NCBI RefSeq assembly: GCF_037176765.1
Contig: NC_090022.1
Span: 76,261,209 to 76,325,208, forward strand
Source of the DNA: Anolis sagrei
Taxonomy: Eukaryota; Chordata; Lepidosauria; Squamata; Anolidae
DNA: 64,000 nucleotides
Direction of reading: 5' to 3'
Below the pieces are notes generated by a model. The model saw only the letters and a list, made by a program, of their open reading frames with translations, made no database searches and was not told the DNA's origin. The translations under genes and the position numbers were made by a program. Of this stretch, positions 54,001 through 64,000 are shown in pieces. Each line of letters begins with the position of its first letter. Positions within the stretch are counted from its first letter, which is position 1.

Positions 54001-57000
54001 CAATACACTACTGAGGTTTGATAACCCCAATTTCTGTTTTGATGATTTCTAGGCCTCAGGGTATGCTGGGAGAAGCTCTTGAAGACAAGTATGCAATTAG
54101 TGTGAAAATGTTAAGCTGATGAAACACCCAACTGGCATTTCTCTCCCTCCAAGATACAGAAGAGCAGCAACTATTTGCTGGACTTAATCTCCTCCACTGC
54201 TTTCTCCTGCCCAGGATCTTTTTGATCGAAGGGTGGGATAGACGTGCTAGTAAACAGATTTCATTTTGCTCTGGCTTTCCCACTCTCTTTGCCTGCTACA
54301 ATAAATCAAGCATAAGGTAGGGACCTGTAGCTTTTCCACATGTTTTTGGCCTATGATTCTCACTAGCCCTGACTAGTTGGGCATGGTGTTAAGAGAACTT
54401 TAAAAACACCTAGAGATATTTCTCTGCTCACTGGAATGCAAGGTGTGCTCTCGAATGGCGATTCCCAAACTCTAATCCTCCAAGTGATTTGGACTTTTAA
54501 CCTGCAGAAGCCTCAACTGCCTTGTTCAATGATCAAGTATTATGGGAGCTGAAGTCCAAAACACCTAGAAGACCAGGGTTTGGAAAACACTGCTCTAGAT
54601 TTTTTTATTGTTTTATTTTTTTCCCCACTCCCACCCTCCCCTCCTTGTATATGCAATTTATACATCAAACTACAGAAGTTACATTTGAAATATCAGTCTC
54701 AGTCTTAATTTTTCTACTCCACATCTTAGAACATTTTCTAAATATTTCCTAACTGGTTCCCACATCCCCTTAGTTATTGTGACCTTTTCAATTTTATCTA
54801 TATTATTCCATTTACAATTTATTTCCACATTTAACGTATTAACTATATAGTTATACCAATTGAAAACACTGCTCTAGATTAGCAGCTTCACTGTTTGGCA
54901 AAAGAAATATTGTAAGCCACCTTGAGATTGTAAGCCACCTTGAGTCCCTGCTGGGGTAGAGAAAGGCGAGGTAGAAATGCCACAAATAAATAAATAAATA
55001 ATAGGTGGTGCTTTTGGAACAATTCACTGCTAGAAACCCAATTTCTAAGTTCTTCAAGCAGAACTTTCCCCACCATTCACTATGTGGCCTGATCTCTTCT
55101 TAAAAGTCTCCTTGGAGTTTGAGCAGCCACAAAAGGAGAGCCTCACCTTCATTGGCTGTGCTCAACTCTGCCTGGCATTGCTCCAACTTGGCCTGCATCT
55201 GCTGCTGCAAATTCTGCTGCTGGTTACATGCCACTCGCTTGGACCTGCGGAATGATTCCTCCATTTCTTGAGACTTTAGGTCTTGGGATTGTTGCTGTTG
55301 TTTTGCTTCTTGCAAAGCAACTTCTAAATCTTTGATTTTTTCATCCCTTTCCTGAAGAGGAAAAACAAAGGAAACACAGGACTGGAATTAAAGGAAATGA
55401 GAAATTGGACTTACCGTGAAGATTCAACCTGGGAAGACAGGAGAAGCAATCCACTATGATCCTTTCCCCGTCTCTGACAGTTTTATTATGAAGCCTTGAC
55501 TTACCTAAATTTATTTGTTTTTCTTACTGGTCCCAGGGTGTGGATTGCGTCTCCTGACATCCCAGAATGAACCTTCATGGTAAGTTCAATTTCCCATTCT
55601 TGGGATGGCAAGGAAGACCAATCCACTATGATTGGAACTTATCCAAGCCCTTCTGGGTGAGAGGATCACTTTGATGTTACAGATTGCAGCATAGTGCTTC
55701 CAAAAGCTGCTTGTGCTGACTTACATCAGTCCAACTTATAGCATCTCACAAACACTGAAGTCTTGGCCCATCCTGCAGCATCACAAATATTCTGCAAGGA
55801 CACTTCAACAGACAAATCTGTTGATAATGTCCATGATTTTGTCGAATGGGCCCTGACAGAAATTAGGTCTCACTAATAAAGCTGCCTGCTTTGACAACCT
55901 TTTTGATGGTGTTATGGGAACCAAGAATGCCACTTTAAACAAAAGCATTCTTCTCAAAGCCTCCCTAATAGGTTGAAAGTCAAAGCCGTGAAAAAGCAGT
56001 CCAGGAAAGCCAAAGCTTGCAGCGAAGGTTCTCTAGCTGATGCCAAAGAGGCGGATAAAGAGAACTGGTGGCTAGCCCCATCCATGGGCTATATATATAC
56101 TCGAGGGACTGGGCGGTGCTAGGGGAGGGACTAAAAATGTCTCTTTTTATATTCTAGAAGGTTCCGAAGCTGGCCTGCGCAGGTGCAGAAATACCATTAT
56201 GTGCGATTCAGAGTTGACTACGACAGGAAAGTTGTCATTAACCTATTCAGAACTAAATTCAAATTCTAATTTCTCTAAATAAACCCGTCAGTATAGAATA
56301 ATGGGACTTGAGAGAAGCCTCTCACAGGATGGTGAAACATCTGGGTGTCCCTGGGTAATGTCCTGGCAGACGGCCAATTCTTTCACATCAGAAGCAACTA
56401 GCAGTTTCTCAAGTCACTCCTGACACAAATAAAGTACAGAATGGAAGAGACTGCAAGAGCTACCCAGTCCAACCTGTTGCCATGCAGAAAAAGCACAATC
56501 AAAGCACACCTAACATGGCCATGCAGCCTCTACTTAAAAACCTCCAGACAAGGAGACTCCACCACCCCTCAAGGCTGCATATTCTACCACCAAACAGCTC
56601 TTCTGTTCTGTTTGTGGAACTGTAGCTTACTGACTGAGAAATAGAGATAGGATCAGTTACACTTTTGAAGAATAGCTCCCAAAAACTCTCAGCATGCAGT
56701 AAACCGTTTTTCCAAGCTCTGGGGAAAAGCAGCTGTAGAACACAAATGTAAATATCAACTCCAAAACCTGGAACCTTATGGTGCCTCTCACCACTCACAG
56801 CTTGCAGACCTATTTGCAGCATCTCCTGTGGAAGATGGGATTTGCAGACCTAGCCTTTGGAAGGATGCTGAGCTGCAGTATTTTAATTTATTTTTGTGTT
56901 GGCAACATGATCATTTTACCCTGCTTACATACATCCAGCACTCTCTGATCATATTACTCTCTCACCCAAAGGGAACTGTATCACAGACCTACATCTCCTT

Positions 57001-59422
57001 GTTTGAGAGAATTTAGCATGTATTGATTTCATTGTAAGGGTGTGCGAAATGGAAGAAATCTGTTCTGTTTTTGTTTCAAATCCCCCCTCCCAGGTTCTAT
57101 TTTTGGGAAAACATTTCCTGAAACAGCACTCTGGAACCTGAACTACAAATCCAAACACACACACTCACACCCTCCTAATCTCCTGGAATCTTCCTGAAAA
57201 AAGAACAGGGGGCACCCAAAATTTGCAACGAAAACAGAATGGATTTCCACTGTTTCGCACACCCCTATTTCATAGTATTGGTGGCAAAAATTTAACAGAT
57301 GCATATTAAATGTCAACAGTGATGGGTTTTAGACACTCTCAATGCCACAGTTTCTGTGCTTCCAGTCTATGACCCAGACAAATTGAACTATGAGCTAGTA
57401 AACGTTGAGCACTAGATTGTTTTTAGGGATTGTGATGTATAATGGATTGTTTTAATTACTGTTTATATGTTTTATTTTTTACCTTGTTGTGTCGGCATCA
57501 AATTGTGCCTTTTTGTAAGCTGCCCTGAGTCCCCCCTTGGGGGTTGAGAAGGGCGGGGTACAAGCGCGAGAAATAAATAAATAAATAAATAAACTAGCTA
57601 ACTCTGTAGGTTAGGCCTGGTCTATACACACATTCATTCCACAGGAAACATTTTCATTGCCAACTTCAGCCAGTGAAAATTCTGCTGGGTTGCACAAGGC
57701 ACGGATATCTCCCTAAAATGCCTTCTATATCATGTCACTCCAGGGCCACATGAGGTGAGACTGCTTTATGAATGATCTCAGCTGCAAATACTTGTCTTCA
57801 GGATGCTTTGCATTCTCTTCTCTTCTAGTTCAAACATACCTCAATTTCCTCTAGATAATAGTCTGTCAGCAACTCCTTCTGATTGTTCAGGTTGCTCTCG
57901 TGCAGCTTCTCAAGTGCCTCCTTTTCGGCTTCCAAATAATCACTGCAGGAAAGGAAGATTAAATGAGAGGGGGAATGAGAAGAAAGAGACACATTACACA
58001 GTGAACCAATGGAAGAGTTATTTTGCTGCCTGAGGTGAAATATAAAATGATATTCCTCCTCCAATACCAAAGTACCCACTCAGGAATAGTGCCCTTATCA
58101 CAGCATTCACAGCTTTGCCTAATCCTAGTTTTCCTGTCGTAGTCACTGTGAATCGTACATTTGGTATCTCTGCGCAGTGCAACTTCCGGATTAAGAGAAC
58201 TAATACTAGTATCTCTCTGCTGTTTTGTAGCATCCTCTGCTGGAGGCAGAATATCAAGAAAATGTCCCTGCTAAGGATTAATCAGCACCTTTCATAGATA
58301 GGACAGAACTGAAAAGCAACGGTACCTCCACCACCGTTCCTTCTCTTGGAGCTTCTCCATCATCACGTTGCAGATCTCCTCACGGACCTGCATTTCCATC
58401 TGAAACTTCTCCCGGCGCTCCTTCAGTATCAGTTCTTGTACAGCCTCAAGAGCCTGGGCAAAACACATAGTACGGGGGAAAATGATGAGCCAAGAGAGAA
58501 CACAGCAAGGGCAGCTTAACCGGAAGAGTAAAAAGTATTACAGAGATCCCACAATTTGATTTGTTCGGGTTCTAATCAACCATATGGTTAGAATCCTGTG
58601 GGTGACACACGCTGGTATACGTATCTTTACGCATGAAGATCTACAGCCCTGGGAAGGAAATATTCAGTAGCACGATTTTATGCTACACCGGCATTACTCA
58701 AAATGAGTGAGTTTCCAGGAAATAATCAGTTGTACACAATGGATACGTTGGCAAAATATTCTGGGAATCCCATACATCAGATGCCTTAACTATGCTACAA
58801 AACTGCTGAGCAAGATCTCATCTTCTCAAGCTCCTGCAAGTCCTAGAGATGCTAGGTGACTGCTATTAACCGTGTTGGAATGCTTTTCTAATAATGTCCA
58901 GATCTTATGAAAATTATTTTAGTGCCTTAAATCTGGCTTGATTTTGCCAGGTTTTCAGCATGTAAGAGTTCACATCTCTGCCTCTTCTTGGCTGAGACCT
59001 AGGCATAAATCGGTCTGTCTATCTATCTAGACCAGGCATGGACAAACTTGGGCCCTCCAGACTTGGGCTGAGGAGGAAAAGGAAAGAGCCTGAGGCTGTT
59101 AGGAATTGTGGGAGTTGAAGTCCAAAACACCTGGAGGGCCCAAGTTTGCCCATGCCTGATTTAGGCCCAAGGACAGCAAGGTCTTTGCTACAAGCTTGTG
59201 TCTTTTACTCATGCCATTTGGCAACATTAGGCTTGGCCAATGACAAAGAAATGGACTTGCCTCTTTGCCAAATACAGTCACATCTACTTCATCCTCACTT
59301 CCTTCATCGGATGCTGTTTCTTCATCCAAAACATCCATGGAGACCTTGGGGCTTCGAATGCCATGCTCCTTGACAAGAGACTGGATGGTCAAGAGTCCCA
59401 CCTTTGAAGGAGCCTGGATGAG
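51015..59422 (-). CDS. KIF20A: KIF20A (MKLP2), 3' seven exons
   Basis: Kinesin-6 motor of the central spindle; carries the chromosomal passenger complex to the midzone and supports cytokinesis, and binds Rab6. Exons in coding order: 59422-59261, 58453-58326, 57942-57840, 55351-55147, 53626-53535, 53106-52969, 51356-51015. They join in phase to 389 residues, matching human residues about 502-890. First exon LIQAPSKVGLLTIQSLVKEH follows the motor; then QELILKERREKFQMEM and KELLTDYYLEEIEERDEKIK (coiled-coil stalk), QQQQSQDLKSQEMEESFRR, PPPSAKP, ERACCHSTGAGKL, ILIKQDQTLAELHNNMM and the end RILRARKSPPFKTMAFGKKY. The motor-domain exons are not in the window. All introns are GT-AG except the first here, whose donor reads GAG|GCAAGT (GC-AG). 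Against my recollection of human, about four residues are missing just after GKE at that junction. Confidence 0.95.
51629..51974. mobile_element. hAT MITE, 346 bp, last KIF20A intron
   Basis: Ends CAGTGGTTCTCAACCTATGG and AGGTTGGAAACCACTG; exact 8-bp duplication CTATACAG at 51621-51628 and 51975-51982. No transposase frame. Confidence 0.92.
54470..54600. mobile_element. Diverged MITE interrupted at its right edge
   Basis: GATTCCCAAACTCTAATCC and CAAGTGATTTGGACTTTTAA face GGGAGCTGAAGTCCAAAACAC and CCAGGGTTTGGAAAACACTG. Its right end is inside the 19-bp duplication of the L1-like insertion that follows. Confidence 0.6.
54602..54861 (-). mobile_element. L1-like 3' UTR insertion with 19-bp duplication
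   Basis: GAAAACACTGCTCTAGATT is present at 54583-54601 and 54862-54880. The insert begins with a T-rich block (poly-A on the - strand) next to CCCCACTCCCACCCTCCCC, a G-rich tract on the - strand of the kind found in L1 3' UTRs. About 260 bp, 5' truncated, non-coding. Confidence 0.85.
54905..54995 (+). mobile_element. LINE 3' end with short internal duplication
   Basis: TTGTAAGCCACCTTGAG occurs twice (54909 and 54928), then TCCCTGCTGGGGTAGAG and AAATAAATAAATAAATAA. Confidence 0.7.
55401..56240 (-). mobile_element. Old DIRS-like tyrosine-recombinase element remnant
   Basis: Fossil in a KIF20A intron. 55401-55433 and 55561-55593 are imperfect 33-bp inverted repeats, and a CAATCCACTATGAT block recurs directly at 55450 and 55622; an inverted plus a direct copy close together is the layout of the 3' end of DIRS elements (compare 59787-60126). 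On the - strand around 55790-55715 a short stretch with NICDAAGW and FVRCYKLD resembles the recombinase end at 60158-60415. Broken, short and old; right limit is approximate. Confidence 0.65.
56290..56640. mobile_element. SINE 3' piece (+) joined to CR1 (-)
   Basis: 56305-56428 is the 3' part of the A-tailed tRNA SINE (ATTCTTTCACATCAGAAGC, TTTCTCAAGTCACTCCTGAC). 56437-56640 is reversed CR1: CCAGTCCAACCTGTTGCC, AAAACCTCCAGACAAGGAG, CCAAACAGCTCTTCTG. Confidence 0.8.
57420..57596 (+). mobile_element. LINE 3' end
   Basis: TTGTAAGCTGCCCTGAGTCC, GGGTTGAGAAGGGCGGGG, ACAAGCGCG and five AAATA units at 57570-57595; well preserved. Confidence 0.85.
59034..59158. mobile_element. hAT-like MITE in KIF20A intron
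   Basis: CAGGCATGGACAAACTTGGG on the left, CCCAAGTTTGCCCATGCCTG on the right; flanks ATCTAGAC and ATTTAGGC fit an 8-bp duplication with two mismatches. It lies 102 bp from the exon at 59261. Confidence 0.8.
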
Positions 59423-59639
59423 CTAGGAAGGAACACAGTGTGGCAAGTAAATTCAAAGGCCTTCCTGCAAGAATTCATTTTCTTCCAGTTTTTGGCCACA
59501 GCAAGGATTGCCATCTTCCCTATCACCAACTTCTGAGAGTCTTCTGACCAAGTTTTTCCCCTGTTATGGCTTCTAAAAAGGTCTTGAGCCAAAGTGGCCT
59601 TTAATATATATGCAAAGTGCTTTTTCTTTTAATAGGAAG

Positions 59640-59690
59640 CAGATGGTGGCGGGATATAAATAAAGCATTATTATTATTATTACTACTATT
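59640..59690 (+). mobile_element. Short LINE tail piece
   Basis: GATGGTGGCGGGATATAAATAAAGC followed by (ATT)n. Confidence 0.5.
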
Positions 59691-59786
59691 TTAAGGTTGA
59701 ACTTTATTTGTGTTATGGAAACCTTGTTCTTGTAAATAGTAAAGCCGTATTATTTTGCTATAAAGAAAACCCTCCTATGAAAGAGA

Positions 59787-62700
59787 GTAAGGTTGCTTAC
59801 CTGTAATCATGTTTCTTCTAGTGGTAACTGTGAAATTCACACCTGTGGTATTTCCCTGCGTCCACGCAACTGACTCGGATCTTTCTTGAAAGCTTTTCCT
59901 AATTAGGGACTCCAGCCCCGCCCATCTACTCCTAATAAAGCCAGGCAGCGGGGCTTGGGGCCTTAATTCCGTACCGCGAAAGACAGTCGGAGATAAAAGG
60001 CATGACAGAATGTGGGGAGGATGGGCGGGTTGTGTGAATTTCACAGTTACCACTAGAAGAAACATGATTACAGGTAAGCAACCTTACTTTCTTCTGCGTG
60101 GTACTGTGAAATCCACACCTGTGGTAGACTAGCGAGCAGTCCCACGGATGGTGGGTGTCATGCTAGTGCAGAAAAAAGTACTGCTCTCCCAAAAGCCATC
60201 TCCTTCTTGGCAGCTAAATCCAATTTATAATGGGAGACAAAAGTATGCGGTGTTGACCATATGGCCACCCGACAGATATCATGCAGAGGCACACTGTGCA
60301 AAAAAACCATGGAGGCTGCCAATGCTCTAGTGGAATGGGCATGGATCTGAACAGGTAAGTCCAGTCCTGCCATTTCACAAGCTAGCCGGATAGCTGCAAC
60401 TATCCAGGCCGCCACCTCTGGGTAGAAACAGGAAGGCCCACAGTATCCCTACGGTACTTAACAAAAAGTCATAGTGAGTTCCGTAATGGAGCTATGCGGT
60501 GGACATAAAAAGCAAGAGCCCTCCGCACATCAAGAAGGTGCAAAGACTGCTCCAGGGGAGTAGAAGGATTTGGAAATAAGGTTGGAAGGACAATGTCCTG
60601 AGACATATGAAACTATGATGCTGCCTTAGGTAAGAAGGGAATGTCTGTGCCCAGCATGACGTTATCCTTATGAAATTTCACGTAAGGACTATCGACTCAA
60701 GAGCCATAAGCTCGCTAGCGCGACGAGCAAAAGTAATAGGCACTAAAAATGCTGTTTTCCATGATAGATGGAACATGTCAGAAGTGGCCATTGGCGCAAA
60801 TGGTGGTTTCATAAGGGCGGAAAGAACAATCTCCAACCTCCAAGAGGGGGGCACAGGCCTACTTGGGGCCAGAAATTTGTAAAGCCTTGCAGAAATCTCT
60901 TTACAAGAGGATCGGATAAAGGAGAGGGAAGAGAATGCTCGCTTCTAAACGAAGCTATATTTGCCAGATTGACCTTCAAGAATGATAATGAGAGTCCTGA
61001 ATCTGACAGAGAGATCAAAAAATCCAGGAGGAGGGAAGTGGAAGCAGACAGAGGCTGAACCCCTTGCTTTTGTGAAAAAATGCAAAAATGACACCACTTA
61101 CAAATGTAACAATGTTTAGTGGCAGGTCTCAGGGCAAGGTCAAAAATGCCCTTTACTGGTTGAGAGAGGGCTGAGGCTGGAGCTGCCACGCCGTCAACCA
61201 GAACTGAGTGATCTGGGAGTACGGGACTGGGCTGTTGCCCATAGCCAGCAAGTCTGGCCTGAGTGGCAACTGAATGTAACAGCTGCCTGCAAGTTGGAGC
61301 AGAATGACAAACCATGGCTGGCGGGGCCACCATGGTGTGATGAGAATGCAATCTACCTGCTCTGCTTGAAGACGAGAGACCACGCTGGACAGCACTGGCA
61401 ATAGTGGAAAGATGTACAGGAGGGTGGATGTCCAATCCAGGAGGAAGGCATCTCCCAACAGCCTGTCTGGTGGAGGCAAGACGTGCTCCAAAGAATTGGC
61501 ACTTCATGTTGGCGGGAGAGGCAAACAAGTCCAGAAGGGGAGTGTGCCATCTGACAAAGAGTTCCCATGCCTGGGAAGGAGGAAGGGACCATTAGTGGTC
61601 AGTATAAACTGTCTGACTGAGGGAGCCAGCAAGAGAGTTCTTGATGAATGGCACTGATGGTTATGGTATACCAGTCCCAGATCCTGATGATGAGGGCAAG
61701 CAAATCACAATCGTAGTGGTGGTGGTAAGCTGGACAACACTGTCCATGAGCAAATGAGAGATAAGGTGCAGTGCCATTTCTACTGCGAGTAACTCCAAAT
61801 AGTTGATGTGCTCCATGCCCTCTATGGCCGCCTAAGGACCATGGATGGTGTGACCCTTGAGGTGAGCTCACCACTCTGAGAGGGAAGTGTCTGTTGCGAA
61901 CATCGCCCACACAGAGATTGGAGCGATGAGTCCACTAGTTGAGAGACCTGTGGATGGCTAAAGGGACAATGACACATTCATTGGGCTCATCCTGCATGGG
62001 ATGAAGTGCCCGAAGAAACCAATTCTGGAGAGGCCGAAGGTGCAAACAGGAGAAAGGAGTGGCAGCTGTGGTGAATGCCATGTGTCCCAAAAGGCACTGG
62101 ACATCCCTGGCATGGATGTATGGCTTCTGCCAGATTCAAAGAGCTAATGAATGCAGATTCAGAAACCTGTCTGCTAACAAGTAGGCCCTTGCATGCCAAG
62201 AGTCCAATACAGGCCCAATGAATTGGTTGTTTGGATAGGCTGAAGAAGAGATTTTACCTTGTTGATAAAAAGACCAAGCGTCTGCTATAAAGACAGAGTA
62301 AAGTGAATGTTCCTCTGTAGATACTCACAGGACTGTGCACCAACAACCAGCCATCAATATAGGGGTAAACTACTACCCCGTGCACCCAGGGATGAACAGG
62401 CATACAGCCATCTCCTTAGTAACACCTGTGGAGCTGTGGAGATACCAGAATGAAGAACTTGAAATGAAAAAGCCTGACTGCTAGTAAAAAGTGACAAAAA
62501 TCTACCGTCTTGTGGTCTAATACCACATGAAATGGGCATCCTTCAAATCAATGCTACTGAACCATGTCTTGCTGGATAACAGAGGGAGGATGGTTGGTAA
62601 TGACAACACCTGAAATTTGCAATATGCAATATATGCATAAAATCCTGTAAGGTCCAAAACTGGCCAAAGCCCACTGCCTTTATTGGAAACCAAAAAACAG

Positions 62701-64000
62701 TTGGGGAAAAGGGAAAAGAAGGAAACATAGAAAGATGTAAAGAAGCTACTGCTCCTTTTGAAACAAAGTAATTACCTCCTGCTAGAACACAGGAGGAGGA
62801 GTGGCCCGTAGAGTCCCTACTGGGGACAGTTTGAAAAATTCAATTGCATAAACATGCTCTGTAATCTCCAACACCCATGAGTGAGAAGAGATCTAATGCC
62901 ATGCATCTAAAAATGATGAGGTGGAGCTCCAAAAACTGGAGCTGAAGGGTTGGAGGCTATGAAAGAAGAGAAAATGCATGCGAAAAAACTAATGGCCCTG
63001 ATCTACTTCTTCCCTGTAGTTTGTTGTCACCCCTGGATAATTAAGCTGAGGGGCTGGCCACCACAATCCAGGCTAGATTGTGGTAAAAAGCCAAACTTAG
63101 AAGCAGGCTATGTTCTGCCATGGGCAGTTATCCTGCCATTGCTCTGCCTTCTTTGGAGAGGGTAGAGGATCTACACATGCTGGTGGATGGCTGCTGCAAC
63201 AGCAGCAAACACCTTTAGTACTGTATCGGTGCTGTGCTTAGCCGTAGCGTTGTGATGAGAAGCTAAGGTGAGATACTACTGACAGAAAGCCCTTGGGATC
63301 TGTTGATGTTGTAGGGGAAGAAGATCCAAATAAGGTGCTGAGCTATGCCACAAGAGCACCTGATAGGCTGCCATACAAGCATGGTAATGAATCATGCAAG
63401 TGAGTAGGCTAGCAGTGAGGTGGATCTTCTTATCACAGTGGATTAAACAACTTTGACCACAATAAAGTTCAGTTTAGTAGGCTTAACTAACCACTCTGCT
63501 GAAGAGGTGCGTATGCAGTAAAGTGCATTTACAAACTTAGAAATTCCAGACACAGATACAGGAGTTGCCCTTTGTTTTTCTCCAAGCTTAAGCGAATATG
63601 GAAGTGCTGGGAGAACTGGGAGAACTGTACTTGGAGCTTGTTTCTGCTGTTGCTCAACTGAGAAAAGCAGATCCTCTAAGCAATCAAGGAGGAAAAATTA
63701 GGTAACACATCCTCTAAGGAAGCTGGGATGGAAAAATCCTCCTCAAGAGTAGGAGAAATCTGCTACTCATAGGAGTCAGAATCTACATCAGACTCATTGA
63801 CTGGTTGCAGCTGAAGGAAGCACCAGAATGAGCTTAGGAAAAAGTTTTAATAAACTCCTGAAAACCAAAAGAAGGGTCTACAAATCCTTGAAAAGGAAAG
63901 GAGGGTGCAGTTTGTGCCTATGCAAAAGAGTAGCAACCTACCTGTTGAGGCATGGGCCAAGTGGAGATGGGGCCCAAAAGACACAGTACTTACAGTCTGA
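59787..64000 (-). mobile_element. DIRS-type tyrosine-recombinase retroelement, 3' part
   Basis: Fossil lying in sense direction in a KIF20A intron and running past the window edge. In element order on the - strand: upstream region (about 63900-62900, unrecognised), reverse transcriptase (around 62540-62100), RNase H (around 61600-61150) and tyrosine recombinase (around 61130-60150). Its 3' end has a perfect 56-bp inverted pair (59787-59842 and 60032-60087), followed by a near-exact direct copy of 59821-59851 at 60098-60126, the expected terminal repeat plus internal complementary region of DIRS. Broken by several interruptions, yet the perfect inverted pair suggests it is young. Confidence 0.88.

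Noticed and set aside
58018-58257. 79-codon - strand frame between KIF20A exons
   Set aside because: Flanking exons join in phase without it and it has no similarity to the kinesin stalk.
1-64000. CRISPR arrays, bacterial operons, riboswitches
   Set aside because: The window is vertebrate DNA; no regularly spaced repeats with unique spacers are present.

Overview
The window looks like nuclear DNA of a squamate reptile, most likely an anole-like iguanian lizard. The reasons are tRNA-derived SINEs with a Bov-B type 3' end (Sauria-SINE type), a second tRNA-SINE with an A-rich tail, Bov-B, CR1 and L2-like LINE pieces, hAT elements of the SPIN type, and a tyrosine-recombinase (DIRS) retroelement. 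I recognised host proteins from memory of their vertebrate orthologues; no search was run.

Two host genes are present, tail to tail. CDC23 (anaphase-promoting complex subunit APC8) is complete on the + strand: 16 exons from 36453 to 48634, summing to 1785 nt and 594 residues with all phases consistent. KIF20A (kinesin-6, MKLP2) is on the - strand. Seven 3' exons (59422 down to 51015) encode the last 389 residues: neck, coiled-coil stalk and tail. The motor-domain exons lie beyond the right edge. The stop codons are 2.4 kb apart. Both genes act in mitosis: APC8 is a scaffold of the ubiquitin ligase that triggers anaphase, and KIF20A works at the central spindle in cytokinesis. The same pair is neighbours on human 5q31.

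Positions 1-36209 hold no host coding exon that I can support. In human, the next gene beyond the CDC23 start is GFRA3, tens of kb away, so a gene-poor interval is expected. It is filled with transposon debris: an L2-like LINE 3' half (1180-2092), a LINE with a C-terminal zinc finger (19885-21140, with pieces at 2895 and 17985), a jockey-like LINE (18976-19825), CR1 (17645-18640), Bov-B (34466-35325), SINEs, and many TIR elements. Several TIR elements have intact 8-bp target duplications: 8769-8904, 22745-23478, 23796-24101, 32799-33094, and 51629-51974 inside KIF20A. Two 734-bp SPIN-like hAT copies (22745-23478 and 35476-36209, opposite orientation) are nearly identical, and the second ends 243 bp before the CDC23 start codon. 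Two stretches (31660-32125 and 25380-25745) look like unique, possibly conserved non-coding DNA.

The CDC23 introns carry SINEs, MITEs and LINE tails. The KIF20A introns carry a hAT element, a short L1-like insertion with a 19-bp duplication, CR1 and SINE pieces, an old DIRS-like remnant (55401-56240), and a large DIRS element (59787 to beyond 64000) lying in the sense direction. One KIF20A intron appears to use a GC donor.
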